From NCBI GenBank assembly GCA_903904815.1, contig CAIVDU010000045.1, forward strand, positions 1 through 34,706: 34,706 nt of DNA, written 5' to 3'. Below the pieces are notes generated by a model. The model was given only the letters and a program-made list of their open reading frames with translations, searched no databases and was not told the origin of the DNA. This stretch comes from an uncultured Armatimonadota bacterium (GTDB lineage: Bacteria; Armatimonadota; Fimbriimonadia; Fimbriimonadales; Fimbriimonadaceae). A program made the position numbers and the translations under genes. Of this stretch, positions 6,222 to 14,410 are shown in pieces (within the stretch, counting starts at the first letter, position 1; the number at the start of each line of letters is the position of its first letter).

Positions 6222-7007
6222 GTGCCGGTTTGGGGAGTGGTCAATCAGAAGGGTGGTGTCGGAAAGACCACAACAGCAGTCAATCTTGCCGCAGGGCTTG
6301 CGATTCGCGGAAAAAGAACGTTACTCATCGACTGCGATCCGCAGGGAAACGCAACGACCGGAGTCGGCTTCGAAAAGGCCAGCGCCGAGTTCACACTGTA
6401 CGAAGTGTTTGCGGATACGATCAACAATCCGGATGACATGACGATCATCCAGAAGGCGGTCGCCAACGTGGCGGAGAACCTCGATCTCCTCCCATCAACG
6501 CTTGATCTCGCGGGAGCGGAACCCTTGCTGCTCAATTCCGTTGGCAAGGAAATGATCCTCCGAGACGCCCTGGCTCACGTAGAAGGCCAGTACGACTGGA
6601 TCATCCTGGACGCTCCCCCTTCCCTAGGCCTGCTGACGATCAACATCCTCGCCGCTTCCGATGCCGTCTTGGTACCGATGCAATGTGAGTTCTATGCTCT
6701 TGAAGGGCTAAGCCAACTCGTCAAGACGGTCGAAGTCGTGCGGCGCAGAATCAACCCCAAGATTCACATCGCCAAGGTGCTACTCACTATGTTTGATGCG
6801 AGAAATCGACTCACGCAACAGGTGATGGAAGAGGTCAAAGACTATTTTGGAGCTAAAGTAAGCAACGTGGTGATTCCCCGAAACGTCCGGCTAAGCGAGT
6901 CTCCAAGCTTTGGTGAAGCGGCCGTCCGCAGATACCCCACGTCACGCGGGGCAACTGCTTATTTGGAATTTGTTGACGAGGTTATAGCTGAATGCGTCGT
7001 GCTCTAG
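6222..7007 (+). CDS. parA: Chromosome-partitioning ATPase ParA/Soj
   Basis: 261 residues. The deviant Walker A motif KGGVGKTTT is at 10-18, LLIDCDPQGN at 34-43 holds the A' motif, and IILDAPPS with Asp130 is Walker B. ParA/Soj dimerises on ATP, binds DNA and moves ParB-parS complexes. The GTG at 6222 gives MPVWGVVNQKGG, the expected start. A CATAAT box at 6211-6216 sits where a -10 would for a nearly leaderless transcript, and there is no clear ribosome site. The 3' end overlaps parB by 16 bases. The usual gidA/gidB or dnaA neighbours of chromosomal parAB are missing, and no parS was found in the window. Confidence 0.93.
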   Translation: MPVWGVVNQKGGVGKTTTAVNLAAGLAIRGKRTLLIDCDPQGNATTGVGFEKASAEFTLYEVFADTINNPDDMTIIQKAVANVAENLDLLPSTLDLAGAEPLLLNSVGKEMILRDALAHVEGQYDWIILDAPPSLGLLTINILAASDAVLVPMQCEFYALEGLSQLVKTVEVVRRRINPKIHIAKVLLTMFDARNRLTQQVMEEVKDYFGAKVSNVVIPRNVRLSESPSFGEAAVRRYPTSRGATAYLEFVDEVIAECVVL

Positions 7008-7846
7008 GAAAAGGTCTCTCCCAGTTAATTGCGGAACAGTACGATGCTGCGCCAGCCGAGGCGTCGCTCGAAGACATTCTGCCAAATTCCCGTCAACCCC
7101 GGACGGTGTTCGACGCGGAGGCCCTTGACGAACTTGCCGCCTCTATCCGACAGTACGGCCTGATCCAGCCACTCGTCGTGCGCCCGCTTGCCGAAGGCAA
7201 GTATGAACTCATCGCGGGAGAGCGCCGCCTTAGAGCCGCGAAGATCGCTGGCCTGCGAGCGGTGCCAATCGTTCTTCGATCCGCCGGTAACCAGAGCGCT
7301 CTCGAAATAGCCCTCATCGAAAACGTCCAGCGGGAAGACATGAACGCCCTGGAGTGCGCTCGGTCTTACCGAAAGTTGATCGATGAGTTTGGTCTGACCC
7401 AAGAACAAGTAGCTGATCGTGTTGGGAAATCCCGAACCGCGATTGCCAACACGCTTCGCCTCATCCGACTGCCCGAGGCGATCCAACAAGGACTTGAAGA
7501 AGGAAAGATATCCGAGGGACATGCCCGTGCGCTCCTCGCCTTCGAAAACCAAGCCAAGCAGTTGGCCGTTTATGAGACCATTCTGGCTCAGGGCCTCAGC
7601 GTTCGCGAGGTCGAAAAGCTCACTCAAAACAAGACCGCCGGACGGACCGAGCAAGCCGAAACGCCGAAACCAAAACCGGTTGTCGATCCGAACATCCGGG
7701 CCCTAGAAGAAGAAATCGCCAAGCGACTGTCGGCGCCAACGAAGATCCATCGGACTACTGGGAGCGTGGGAGGCAAGCTCACCGTCGAGTTTTTCGATGA
7801 CGATGACCTTCAAAGGATTCTCGACGCGATCGGCATCTCCCTGTGA
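6992..7846 (+). CDS. parB: Chromosome-partitioning protein ParB/Spo0J
   Basis: 284 residues, starting MRRALGKGLSQLI as is typical for Spo0J (the first helix binds and stimulates ParA). The CTP-binding nuclease-like domain carries GERRLRAAK at 76-84 and ENVQRED at 110-116. The helix-turn-helix LTQEQVADRVGKSRTAIANTL around 135-155 should read parS. A charged linker near 210-230 leads to the C-terminal dimerisation domain ending LQRILDAIG. The ATG lies inside the parA 3' end, and the stop forms GTGA with the next gene's start, so the four genes parA to nitrilase look translationally coupled. Confidence 0.94.
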   Translation: MRRALGKGLSQLIAEQYDAAPAEASLEDILPNSRQPRTVFDAEALDELAASIRQYGLIQPLVVRPLAEGKYELIAGERRLRAAKIAGLRAVPIVLRSAGNQSALEIALIENVQREDMNALECARSYRKLIDEFGLTQEQVADRVGKSRTAIANTLRLIRLPEAIQQGLEEGKISEGHARALLAFENQAKQLAVYETILAQGLSVREVEKLTQNKTAGRTEQAETPKPKPVVDPNIRALEEEIAKRLSAPTKIHRTTGSVGGKLTVEFFDDDDLQRILDAIGISL

Positions 7847-8454
7847 CGGTACGGTTCCAAGTAGCTCCGATGAAAGAACCGTTGGAAGAGGTCGCCGCGC
7901 TTCAAGCGCTGGCCTTCCCTCCTCCTTTTCCTTCCGAGCTCCATTGGCAGGCTGAACATTTGCGTGCTCACCTCGAGGTCTTTCCCGACGGTCAGTTCGT
8001 GGCCAAGGTCGGAAACCGGGTGGTGGCCTCCTGTAGCAACTGCGTCATTGATGAATCGAATTGGGAGTCCCACAAGAGCTGGAGTCAGACCGTTGGCGGA
8101 CCGTTCATCAAGAATCACGACCCCTCGGGATCAACCCTTTATGGTCTCGATATCACCGTGCATCCCGATTTCCGCCGACTCGGAATAGGCCGAAGCTTCT
8201 ACCGTGCCCGCTTTCAGTACGTGCGATTGAATGGGCTTACTCGGTTCGGAACCGCGTGCCGATTGCCAGACTTTCAAAATTCTGGTCTCGAATCGCAAGA
8301 AGAATACGTAAGATCGGTTATATCCGGTGAGTTGACCGACCGAACACTTACCCCTCTTCTGCGTTACGGCATGAATTTCAAAGCGATCCTTCCCAACTAT
8401 CTCGAAGACCCTGAATCAGGTAATGCGGCCGCTCTCCTGGAGTGGAAGCCATGA
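7843..8454 (+). CDS. GNAT acetyltransferase coupled to a nitrilase-family gene
   Basis: 203 residues. The GTG at 7843 overlaps the parB TGA as GTGA. The core GNAT motif is LDITVHPDFRRLGIGRSFY, with RRLGIG at the acetyl-CoA loop. The C-terminal part is rich in aromatic residues and ends GNAAALLEWKP. The acetyltransferase/carbon-nitrogen-hydrolase pairing is known elsewhere as a single fused protein (YhcX-like), which supports a joint function with the gene immediately downstream. Substrate unknown. Its tail overlaps the next start by four bases (ATGA). Confidence 0.85.
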   Translation: MTVRFQVAPMKEPLEEVAALQALAFPPPFPSELHWQAEHLRAHLEVFPDGQFVAKVGNRVVASCSNCVIDESNWESHKSWSQTVGGPFIKNHDPSGSTLYGLDITVHPDFRRLGIGRSFYRARFQYVRLNGLTRFGTACRLPDFQNSGLESQEEYVRSVISGELTDRTLTPLLRYGMNFKAILPNYLEDPESGNAAALLEWKP

Positions 8455-9350
8455 AAATGAGAGTTGCCTCCGTCGCCTGGAAAATTCGACCTGTACGCGG
8501 CGACTCGGACTACTTCGGCCACTTCTACGACCTCGTCGAAGAGGCCCACGCGGAAGGGGCGGAAGTGGTTGTTCTGCCCGAGCTTCATGTCCTCGAACTG
8601 CTTCCCCTTGCGCCCACCGTGCGTGAACTGGATTCCGCCATCTATCTAGCTCAATATGCCGATGCCATTGAGGGTTGGATCAAGCGGATCAGCAAGTCGA
8701 GCGGTTTGATCATCGTCGGTGGATCGCATTTCCGCGAGACCGAAGAAGGCATCAAAAACGTTTGCGCCATCGGCATTCCGGGTGAGGAGATCATCCTCGC
8801 CGAGAAGAACAACCTCACCGTCTACGAGCAGGACGCTTGGGACATCCTTCCTGGCCAAGGCCTCGTGACCCTGCCTCGTGGACTGGGGGTCACCATCTGC
8901 TACGACTCCGAATTCCCCGAAGCTTCCCGCGCGCTGAGCAACGCGGGCGCCCTGATCCAGTGCGTCCCCTCCTGGACAGAGACCCAACGCGGCTACCAAC
9001 GCGTCCGGTGGGCCTGCCTTTCGAGAGCGGTCGAGAACCAAATCTTCACGATTCACGCTTCGCTGGTGGGCAGCCTCGGCCGAGAACCCGTCCCGTTCAC
9101 CTACGGGAGCAGCGCCATCATCTGTCCCAGCGTCGAGCCCTTCCCTGTAGAGGCAATCCTCAGAGAGACGCCGTTGAACGAGGAGGGAGTCGTTGTCGCA
9201 GACCTCGACTTCGACATGCTCCACGAAGCCCGCGAAGACGGCGAAGTCGCGAACTGGAAAGACCGAGCAAAAAGCGACTGGGTCGTCATCGACAAAACCC
9301 AACTAACCCCGCATCCCCCCGGTAAAAACGAAGACGGCTCGCTGAACTGA
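8451..9350 (+). CDS. Carbon-nitrogen hydrolase (nitrilase superfamily)
   Basis: 299 residues with the nitrilase catalytic triad Glu44 (LPELH), Lys119 (AEKNNL) and Cys150 (TICYDSEFPE). Members hydrolyse amides, carbamates or nitriles. Of the possible starts GTG 8442, ATG 8451 and ATG 8457, I chose 8451 because GGAG at 8439-8442 is eight bases upstream and the start overlaps the acetyltransferase stop as ATGA. It ends the parA-parB-acetyltransferase-nitrilase operon and converges on the GH3 gene. The C-terminal tail is hydrophilic (PPGKNEDGS). The exact substrate cannot be read from the sequence. Confidence 0.9.
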   Translation: MKMRVASVAWKIRPVRGDSDYFGHFYDLVEEAHAEGAEVVVLPELHVLELLPLAPTVRELDSAIYLAQYADAIEGWIKRISKSSGLIIVGGSHFRETEEGIKNVCAIGIPGEEIILAEKNNLTVYEQDAWDILPGQGLVTLPRGLGVTICYDSEFPEASRALSNAGALIQCVPSWTETQRGYQRVRWACLSRAVENQIFTIHASLVGSLGREPVPFTYGSSAIICPSVEPFPVEAILRETPLNEEGVVVADLDFDMLHEAREDGEVANWKDRAKSDWVVIDKTQLTPHPPGKNEDGSLN

Positions 9351-9422
9351 GACGAATTCCCAGAAGTTCCGTCACGCCCCAACCACTGATCATAGAAGAC
9401 CAAGGCCTACGGTAAACCGAAA

Positions 9423-11702
9423 CTACCCCTCCGGAACCACAATCTCCTTCTCAATCTTCACCGCAATGTGTTGCCGAATATCTCGCGACGAACTCCCGAT
9501 CCCGAGCTCGTAGGTACCCGCCTCCGCTACCCACGCCTTACGAGCAGGATCGTAGTAAGAGAACGAAGTCGGATCCAGTTTCAGCATTACTTCCTGCGTC
9601 TGATGAGGCGACAGCAGCACCTTATTGAATGCCTTGAGTTCTTGGGCTGGCCGAGGCAGCATCGACTTTCCTGGCTTCACGTACAATTGAACGACTTCCT
9701 TCCCTTCCCGGTCGCCCGAGTTGGTAACCGGAACCGAAATGACGAAGTTGCCCGCCCCAATTCCCGTGCTGGGCGGACTACTCACCACCTTGGGAGCCCC
9801 ATAGCTGAATCGTGTATAAGACAGACCGTGGCCAAATGGGAATAGAGGCTCAATCGCCTTGGTATCGAACCACCGATATCCGACCAGCAAGCCTTCCGTG
9901 TACTCCTCCTTCCCGTCCTTTCCTGGATAGGCTCCGAGAGCATGCGCAGGCGAGTCTTCTAGCCGCTTCGGAAAAGTGCAAGGTAGCTTTCCAGAGGGGT
10001 TGATGTCTCCAAAAAGCGCTTCCGCAATCGCATTGCCGCCTTCCATTCCCGGATACCAAGCTTGGAGCACGGCGGGCACGTTCCCGAGCCATGCGTCCAT
10101 TTCCAACGCGCCACCCGACATCAGCACGACCACCGTCTTATGATTCGCCGCCGAAACCTGGCGGATAAGCTCATCCTGGTTGAATGGCAACTTGAGATCC
10201 TTGCGATCCGATCCTTCCGTATCAAAGAATCGGTCGTGGTTGAGTCCGGCGACGACGATGACCACATCCGCCGACTTCGCCACCTCCACCGCGCGCTTGA
10301 CCAAGTCATCGCTCGAAGGGCCAGAATCGGTCGCCGGTAGCTCATGCCGTACACCGGCGACGTCTGGAGCGCTGAACCGGCGTCGAGGTGGCATCCGAAA
10401 GCCCGGGGAGTAGGTGACGTCCGCGGCTGCCCCAATTCGGATCATCAGGCCTTCCAAAGGTGTCACCTCGTAGAATGCCTTCAGAGCTGCGCTCTGTCCG
10501 CCATAGGCAAACTTGCGAACCGCATTGTCTCCGATGACCGCGACCGTCTTGATCTTGGATAGGTTCAAGGGAAGAAAATCGGAGTCGTTCTTGAGGAGGA
10601 CCATCCCCTCCTCGGCAATCTTCCGCGAAGTCAACTGGTGGTTGACCGTGTTGATCGAACCCACCGGACGATCGCTCAGCATCTGGGTGGCGAGCATCAC
10701 CCGAATATTGCGGCGCGCCTTGTCATCCAAGACTGCCATCGGATACGCGCCACTCTTCAGGCCATCGCGGAACGGCTTCGCCATGTAGTAGTTATCGTAT
10801 TCGCCGTTAGTCCCCATTTCGAGGTCGAGGCCGTTCATGACCGCTTCCTTGGTGTCGTGCACGCCTCCCCAGTCCGACATCACCAGCCCCTTGAATCCCC
10901 AGTCGCCCTTAAGGATCTTGTTCAGAAGGAGATCGTTCTCGCAGCAATGCTGCCCCCGAAACTGGTTATAGGAACCCATCACCGACCAAGCACCACCGTC
11001 TCGGACGGCCGCCTTGAATGCCGGGAAATAGATCTCACGCATGGCCCGATCGTCCGCCTGCACATCGATCGTTCCCCGCTGGTCCTCTTGATTGTTGAAG
11101 GCAAAGTGCTTCACGCAGGACGAAACCCCTTGAGCCTGCTCGCCTTGTATGTAGCCAACCGCCATTTGTCCGCTCAGAAACGGATCTTCCCCGAGATACT
11201 CGTAGTTCCGACCGTTGAGCGGCGTTCGCATGATGTTCACGCCTGGTCCGAGCATGATGTGCTTCCCGCGTTGGCGTGCTTCTTGTCCGATCGTCGCGCC
11301 GTAGCTTCGGCCGAGGTCTGGGTTCCAAGTCGCGGCCAGGCAGATGTTCACCGGCATGTAGGTGCAGAAATCGTCGGTGTGTCCTGCGGGCTGCCACGTG
11401 TCGGGTCCGACGTCCTCTCTCACGCCGTGAGGGCCATCGGACATCCACCGCCGGGGGATTCCCAAACGTGGAATAGCTGCCGTCGTAAACTTCGAGTCGC
11501 CATGAACGAGCGAGAGCTTCTCTTCAAGCGTTAGCCGCGAAAGTAAGTCCTCCACTCGCTCCTCGAGCGGCTTCGCCGCGTTCAAATAGGTAGGAGTGGT
11601 CGAGACCTGATGGGTCGTCTTCGAATCTGCTAAGACGAGCCGAGACTGAGCTAGGAAAGTGACTGCGATGAGACCTGGAAGAAGCAATGTACGACGCTGC
11701 AC
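9423..11702 (-). CDS. bglX: Secreted glycoside hydrolase family 3 beta-glucosidase
   Basis: 759 residues with a signal peptide (MQRRTLLLPGLIAVTFLAQS). The N-terminal TIM barrel has SDGPHGV, KHFAFNNQE and the nucleophile in VMSDWGG (Asp277). The second alpha/beta domain carries the TEGSDRKDLKLPFNQDELI region. YTEGLLVGYRWFD and PFGHGLSYTRF introduce a C-terminal fibronectin-III-like domain, the classic full-length bacterial GH3 layout. It should release glucose or xylose from oligosaccharides in the periplasm. The GTG at 11702 is the only upstream start in frame and has a weak ribosome site. The symbol reflects domain similarity only; beta-xylosidase is possible. Confidence 0.9.
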   Translation of the reverse strand: MQRRTLLLPGLIAVTFLAQSRLVLADSKTTHQVSTTPTYLNAAKPLEERVEDLLSRLTLEEKLSLVHGDSKFTTAAIPRLGIPRRWMSDGPHGVREDVGPDTWQPAGHTDDFCTYMPVNICLAATWNPDLGRSYGATIGQEARQRGKHIMLGPGVNIMRTPLNGRNYEYLGEDPFLSGQMAVGYIQGEQAQGVSSCVKHFAFNNQEDQRGTIDVQADDRAMREIYFPAFKAAVRDGGAWSVMGSYNQFRGQHCCENDLLLNKILKGDWGFKGLVMSDWGGVHDTKEAVMNGLDLEMGTNGEYDNYYMAKPFRDGLKSGAYPMAVLDDKARRNIRVMLATQMLSDRPVGSINTVNHQLTSRKIAEEGMVLLKNDSDFLPLNLSKIKTVAVIGDNAVRKFAYGGQSAALKAFYEVTPLEGLMIRIGAAADVTYSPGFRMPPRRRFSAPDVAGVRHELPATDSGPSSDDLVKRAVEVAKSADVVIVVAGLNHDRFFDTEGSDRKDLKLPFNQDELIRQVSAANHKTVVVLMSGGALEMDAWLGNVPAVLQAWYPGMEGGNAIAEALFGDINPSGKLPCTFPKRLEDSPAHALGAYPGKDGKEEYTEGLLVGYRWFDTKAIEPLFPFGHGLSYTRFSYGAPKVVSSPPSTGIGAGNFVISVPVTNSGDREGKEVVQLYVKPGKSMLPRPAQELKAFNKVLLSPHQTQEVMLKLDPTSFSYYDPARKAWVAEAGTYELGIGSSSRDIRQHIAVKIEKEIVVPEG

Positions 11703-11740
11703 GATGTCCGCACATTACCGGAATAAACTCCTTTACCAAA

Positions 11741-12247
11741 CTACTGTTCGGACACTTTTGAGCTAGAAAGATTCGAACCGGTCGATTTATTGCGATTCGA
11801 GAAAATAGTTGCCACGCCAAGACCAATCCCATTGGCAATGACGGCCATCCCGATAGATCCCACAATATCCAGCGGACTGTGAATTAGGCAGGCCACTCGC
11901 GCACAACCGACGAGAATCGCCGCGACGAGTGCTACCAGTGACAGCCAACGCGTAACGGGAAGAATCAGCAAGGCCAGAGAGACACCTAGGAGAGTGTGAT
12001 CCGATGGGAATCCGTTATCCGCTTCGTGAGGAATCAGCGGGCTTCGGTGCAGTGCGACGAAAGGTCTCGGGTCGTCAATAAGCGCACCCCCAATTTTCGC
12101 CAAAAGGAACCCACTAACCAGGACCACCACGCCACGCAAGAGAAAGTCTCGACGACTTCCCGGGTTCAGCCAAAAACAGATCACAAACGCAAGCAAAGGA
12201 ATCGCGATCAGGTAGTTAGCCACGACTCGCAGCAGTGACTCAGGCAT
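11741..12247 (-). CDS. PAP2-family membrane phosphatase (undecaprenyl-diphosphatase-like)
   Basis: 168 residues if started at the ATG at 12247. Further in-frame codons upstream antisense the deaminase gene and look like read-through; an ATG at 12319 is possible but would overlap that gene. Five or so membrane segments. The PAP2 phosphatase motifs are DDPRP, FPSDHT (PSGH-type) and ARVACLIHSPLDIVG, which holds the catalytic His and the Asp. BcrC-type members recycle undecaprenyl pyrophosphate for cell-wall synthesis; a lipid phosphatase is the alternative. It is divergent from the guanine deaminase gene and lies just upstream of GH3 on the same strand. Confidence 0.8.
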   Translation of the reverse strand: MPESLLRVVANYLIAIPLLAFVICFWLNPGSRRDFLLRGVVVLVSGFLLAKIGGALIDDPRPFVALHRSPLIPHEADNGFPSDHTLLGVSLALLILPVTRWLSLVALVAAILVGCARVACLIHSPLDIVGSIGMAVIANGIGLGVATIFSNRNKSTGSNLSSSKVSEQ

Positions 12248-12298
12248 CGCCACCCATTGTGACAGGGCCGTCCAGATATCATCTAGACGTCCTAGACC

Positions 12299-12781
12299 AT
12301 GACCGACTCTTCCACCCATCTCCCCTTTTTGGCTTTGGCAATCGAAATCGCAACCGAAAGCGTAAACCTTCACCAAGGTGGACCGTTCGGGGCGGTCATC
12401 GTGAGGGACGGCAAGGCCCTCACCACGGGTACAAACCGAGTGACGGCGTCGAACGACCCGACCGCCCACGCCGAGATTGTGGCCATCCGGGATGCCTGCG
12501 AAATTCTCGGCACACATCAGCTCACCGGATGCACCATCTACTGCAGTTGCGAACCGTGCCCGATGTGCCTCGGGGCCATCTATTGGGCGAGGCCGGACGC
12601 TGTCTACTTTGCCGCCACTCGCCAAGATGCCACTCAAGCCGGGTTTGACGACTCGCTGATCTATGAGGAGATTGCTTTGAGCCCGGCGAATCGGCAAATC
12701 CCGACGCAACATCTCATCTGCCCGAATGCCACTCAGCCGTTCGAAGCCTGGTCCCGCCTCGACTCTAAGCGCGAATACTAA
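12299..12781 (+). CDS. guaD: Guanine deaminase (cytidine-deaminase fold)
   Basis: 160 residues. TAHAEI holds the zinc-ligand His and proton-shuttle Glu, and SCEPCPMCLGAIYWARPD holds the two zinc Cys. FDDSLIYEEI and a C-terminal FEAWSRLDSK tail fit the Bacillus GuaD family better than the tRNA adenosine deaminase TadA. It converts guanine to xanthine in purine catabolism, in the cytoplasm. It is the only plus-strand gene in the hydrolase block. Its TAA and the GH43 stop on the other strand overlap by four bases (CTAA at 12778-12781), so the two genes are strictly convergent with no room for a terminator. Confidence 0.88.
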   Translation: MTDSSTHLPFLALAIEIATESVNLHQGGPFGAVIVRDGKALTTGTNRVTASNDPTAHAEIVAIRDACEILGTHQLTGCTIYCSCEPCPMCLGAIYWARPDAVYFAATRQDATQAGFDDSLIYEEIALSPANRQIPTQHLICPNATQPFEAWSRLDSKREY

Positions 12782-13836
12782 CCCGCGACCATTGGCCAAT
12801 CGTCTTGCCACGAAATCGTGGAGATCTGAAGTGACGATCTCCCTGTGACCTTGTCGTAGGCATGAAAGAAGATCAGATCAGGAGCTCCATGCTGAAGGAG
12901 AACCGACTCTCCTCCGGCCCCCGCCCACCGAGAGTTTGGACCCAGAATCTGGGTTCCACCCCCCGCGCTCATCGCCTTCCCGTCCCGATCCAAATACGGC
13001 CCCGTAACACCATGAGAACGACCGACTACCGTCCGGTAAGTGCTCTTGGTTCCGCGACAGCAGAGATCCCAAGACACGAACAAGTAGTAGTAGGACCCGT
13101 GGTGAACGATGTAAGGCGCTTCGATCGCCTGGCTGTCTGGCGGCAGCTTGGCGTCTGGCTTAGCCATCGGGTCTCGCTTGGCCCGACTGGCAATGGAATA
13201 CAGGATTGGGCTAGCCTTCAGTGGCTTGCCCGTTCGAGGGTCTAACTCGAACAGCTTGATTCCAGTCCAGAAGCTGCCAAAGGAGAGCCACTGCCTGCCC
13301 TGTCGATCTCGGATGAAGTTGGGGTCTATCGCGTTAAAGTCGTCCGTCGCCTTCGACTCAAAAACAAGCCCTTGATCGACCCATTTGTATTTGGGACTCT
13401 TCGCATCAAGCGTCTGGTTGGTCACCAAACCAAGGCCACTCGTGTTCTTTCCGAACTGGGAGTAGGCGTAATAGACGCGAAACTCGCCGTGCACGAAGCT
13501 GATGTCCGGGGCCCAGAGATCTCGCGTCCGCGGACTCTTTTCGACGACCCATTTGGGTAGGTCATCGAAGACGTGTCCAGCGAGTTTCCAATGAATGAGG
13601 TCGTTGGAGGTTCGTATCGCCATAAGCCCCCCACCCGGCGCACGGCCGGTGGTTATCACGTACCAGGTCTTGCCCGACTTGATCGCGGTAGGGTCATGGG
13701 CGAACTCGATGTCACCCGCGGTCGGATACAGAACGGCGGCGGGATCTTGATGGCTCGCGGAAACGCAAACCAAGGAGGCCAGCAAGATCGAGCACGCCCA
13801 AACCCGAACGTGCACGTTCTTTACGCCTCTCTCCAT
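12778..13836 (-). CDS. Secreted GH43 arabinanase/xylosidase-like enzyme
   Basis: 352 residues from the ATG at 13836, with a signal peptide (h-region WACSILLASLVCVSA). A GTG at 13815 has GGAGAGG upstream and gives a shorter n-region, so it is a serious alternative; ATG 13857 is less likely. The five-bladed propeller catalytic triad is visible: the Asp in AHDPTA (48), the Asp in NAIDPNF (171) and the Glu in AIEAPYIV (239). The overall pattern fits endo-1,5-alpha-L-arabinanases. With the GH3 and GH2 enzymes beside it, it suggests breakdown of pectin or hemicellulose side chains (inference). Confidence 0.85.
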   Translation of the reverse strand: MERGVKNVHVRVWACSILLASLVCVSASHQDPAAVLYPTAGDIEFAHDPTAIKSGKTWYVITTGRAPGGGLMAIRTSNDLIHWKLAGHVFDDLPKWVVEKSPRTRDLWAPDISFVHGEFRVYYAYSQFGKNTSGLGLVTNQTLDAKSPKYKWVDQGLVFESKATDDFNAIDPNFIRDRQGRQWLSFGSFWTGIKLFELDPRTGKPLKASPILYSIASRAKRDPMAKPDAKLPPDSQAIEAPYIVHHGSYYYLFVSWDLCCRGTKSTYRTVVGRSHGVTGPYLDRDGKAMSAGGGTQILGPNSRWAGAGGESVLLQHGAPDLIFFHAYDKVTGRSSLQISTISWQDDWPMVAG

Positions 13837-13934
13837 CGAGGGGACCAACGAAGCCATTACCAACAATAGCCCATTGGCGATACTTATTGTCTATGCCGAA
13901 TACGAAGGCAGAGCTCAGCCAATCTCCCCCGAGT

Positions 13935-14351
13935 CTAGAGCGCTTGCTCCGCGTGTCCGGTTGCTGAGAGATCGTTCGCATACACCTTCTCGATCACACC
14001 CGTGGCGTCGATCGTGAACGTGGCTCTTCGCGGGAGCTTGCCAAACAGCAGCGCTCCGAACTCCCTATGAAGCTCGCCATCCGCATCGCTCACGAACGCA
14101 TGATTCAAGTGATATTGGTCGCTGAATCGAACAAGTTCAGAGGCCGAATCCCTGCTCACGCCGATCACCCGCACCCCTTCAAACCTAGGCGCGGCGTCTC
14201 GGAACGAGCAAGCCTCCTTCGTGCAAACTGGGGAGAACGCTTTCGGAAAGAAGTAGATGACCGCCTTCTCCCCAATTTCCCGAAGATTCAAAACGGCCCC
14301 ATCGATCAATTCGACTTTTATATCCGGCACCCTATCGCCTACTTTCAACAT
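13935..14351 (-). CDS. bcp: Peroxiredoxin, BCP/AhpC-TSA type
   Basis: 138 residues from the ATG at 14351 (MLKVGDRVPDIKVEL); an ATG nine bases upstream is equally possible. The active-site segment FSPVCTKEACSFRD holds the peroxidatic Cys and a second Cys five residues on, the BCP (PrxQ) arrangement for an intramolecular disulfide. It reduces hydroperoxides using thioredoxin-type donors. It lies just downstream of the GH2 gene on the same strand, 59 bases beyond its stop. A longer in-frame N-terminal extension overlapping GH2 is rejected as antisense-free read-through with no family similarity. Confidence 0.88.
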   Translation of the reverse strand: MLKVGDRVPDIKVELIDGAVLNLREIGEKAVIYFFPKAFSPVCTKEACSFRDAAPRFEGVRVIGVSRDSASELVRFSDQYHLNHAFVSDADGELHREFGALLFGKLPRRATFTIDATGVIEKVYANDLSATGHAEQAL

Positions 14352-14410
14352 GCTTAGCATGAGTCTACGCAGTCTGGCTCGACGCAGGTTGCCGGTCGTG
14401 TATTCCGCGA

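Noticed and set aside
6156-9350. parS site near parAB
   Set aside because: I looked for TGTTTCACGTGAAACA-like palindromes and saw none; only isolated CACGTG cores occur elsewhere in coding sequence.
10638-11534. Long open frame antisense to the GH3 gene
   Set aside because: Shadow of the GH3 reading frame; no family motif and no ribosome site.
12248-12811. N-terminal extension of the PAP2 phosphatase
   Set aside because: It runs antisense through the guanine deaminase gene and adds no family sequence.
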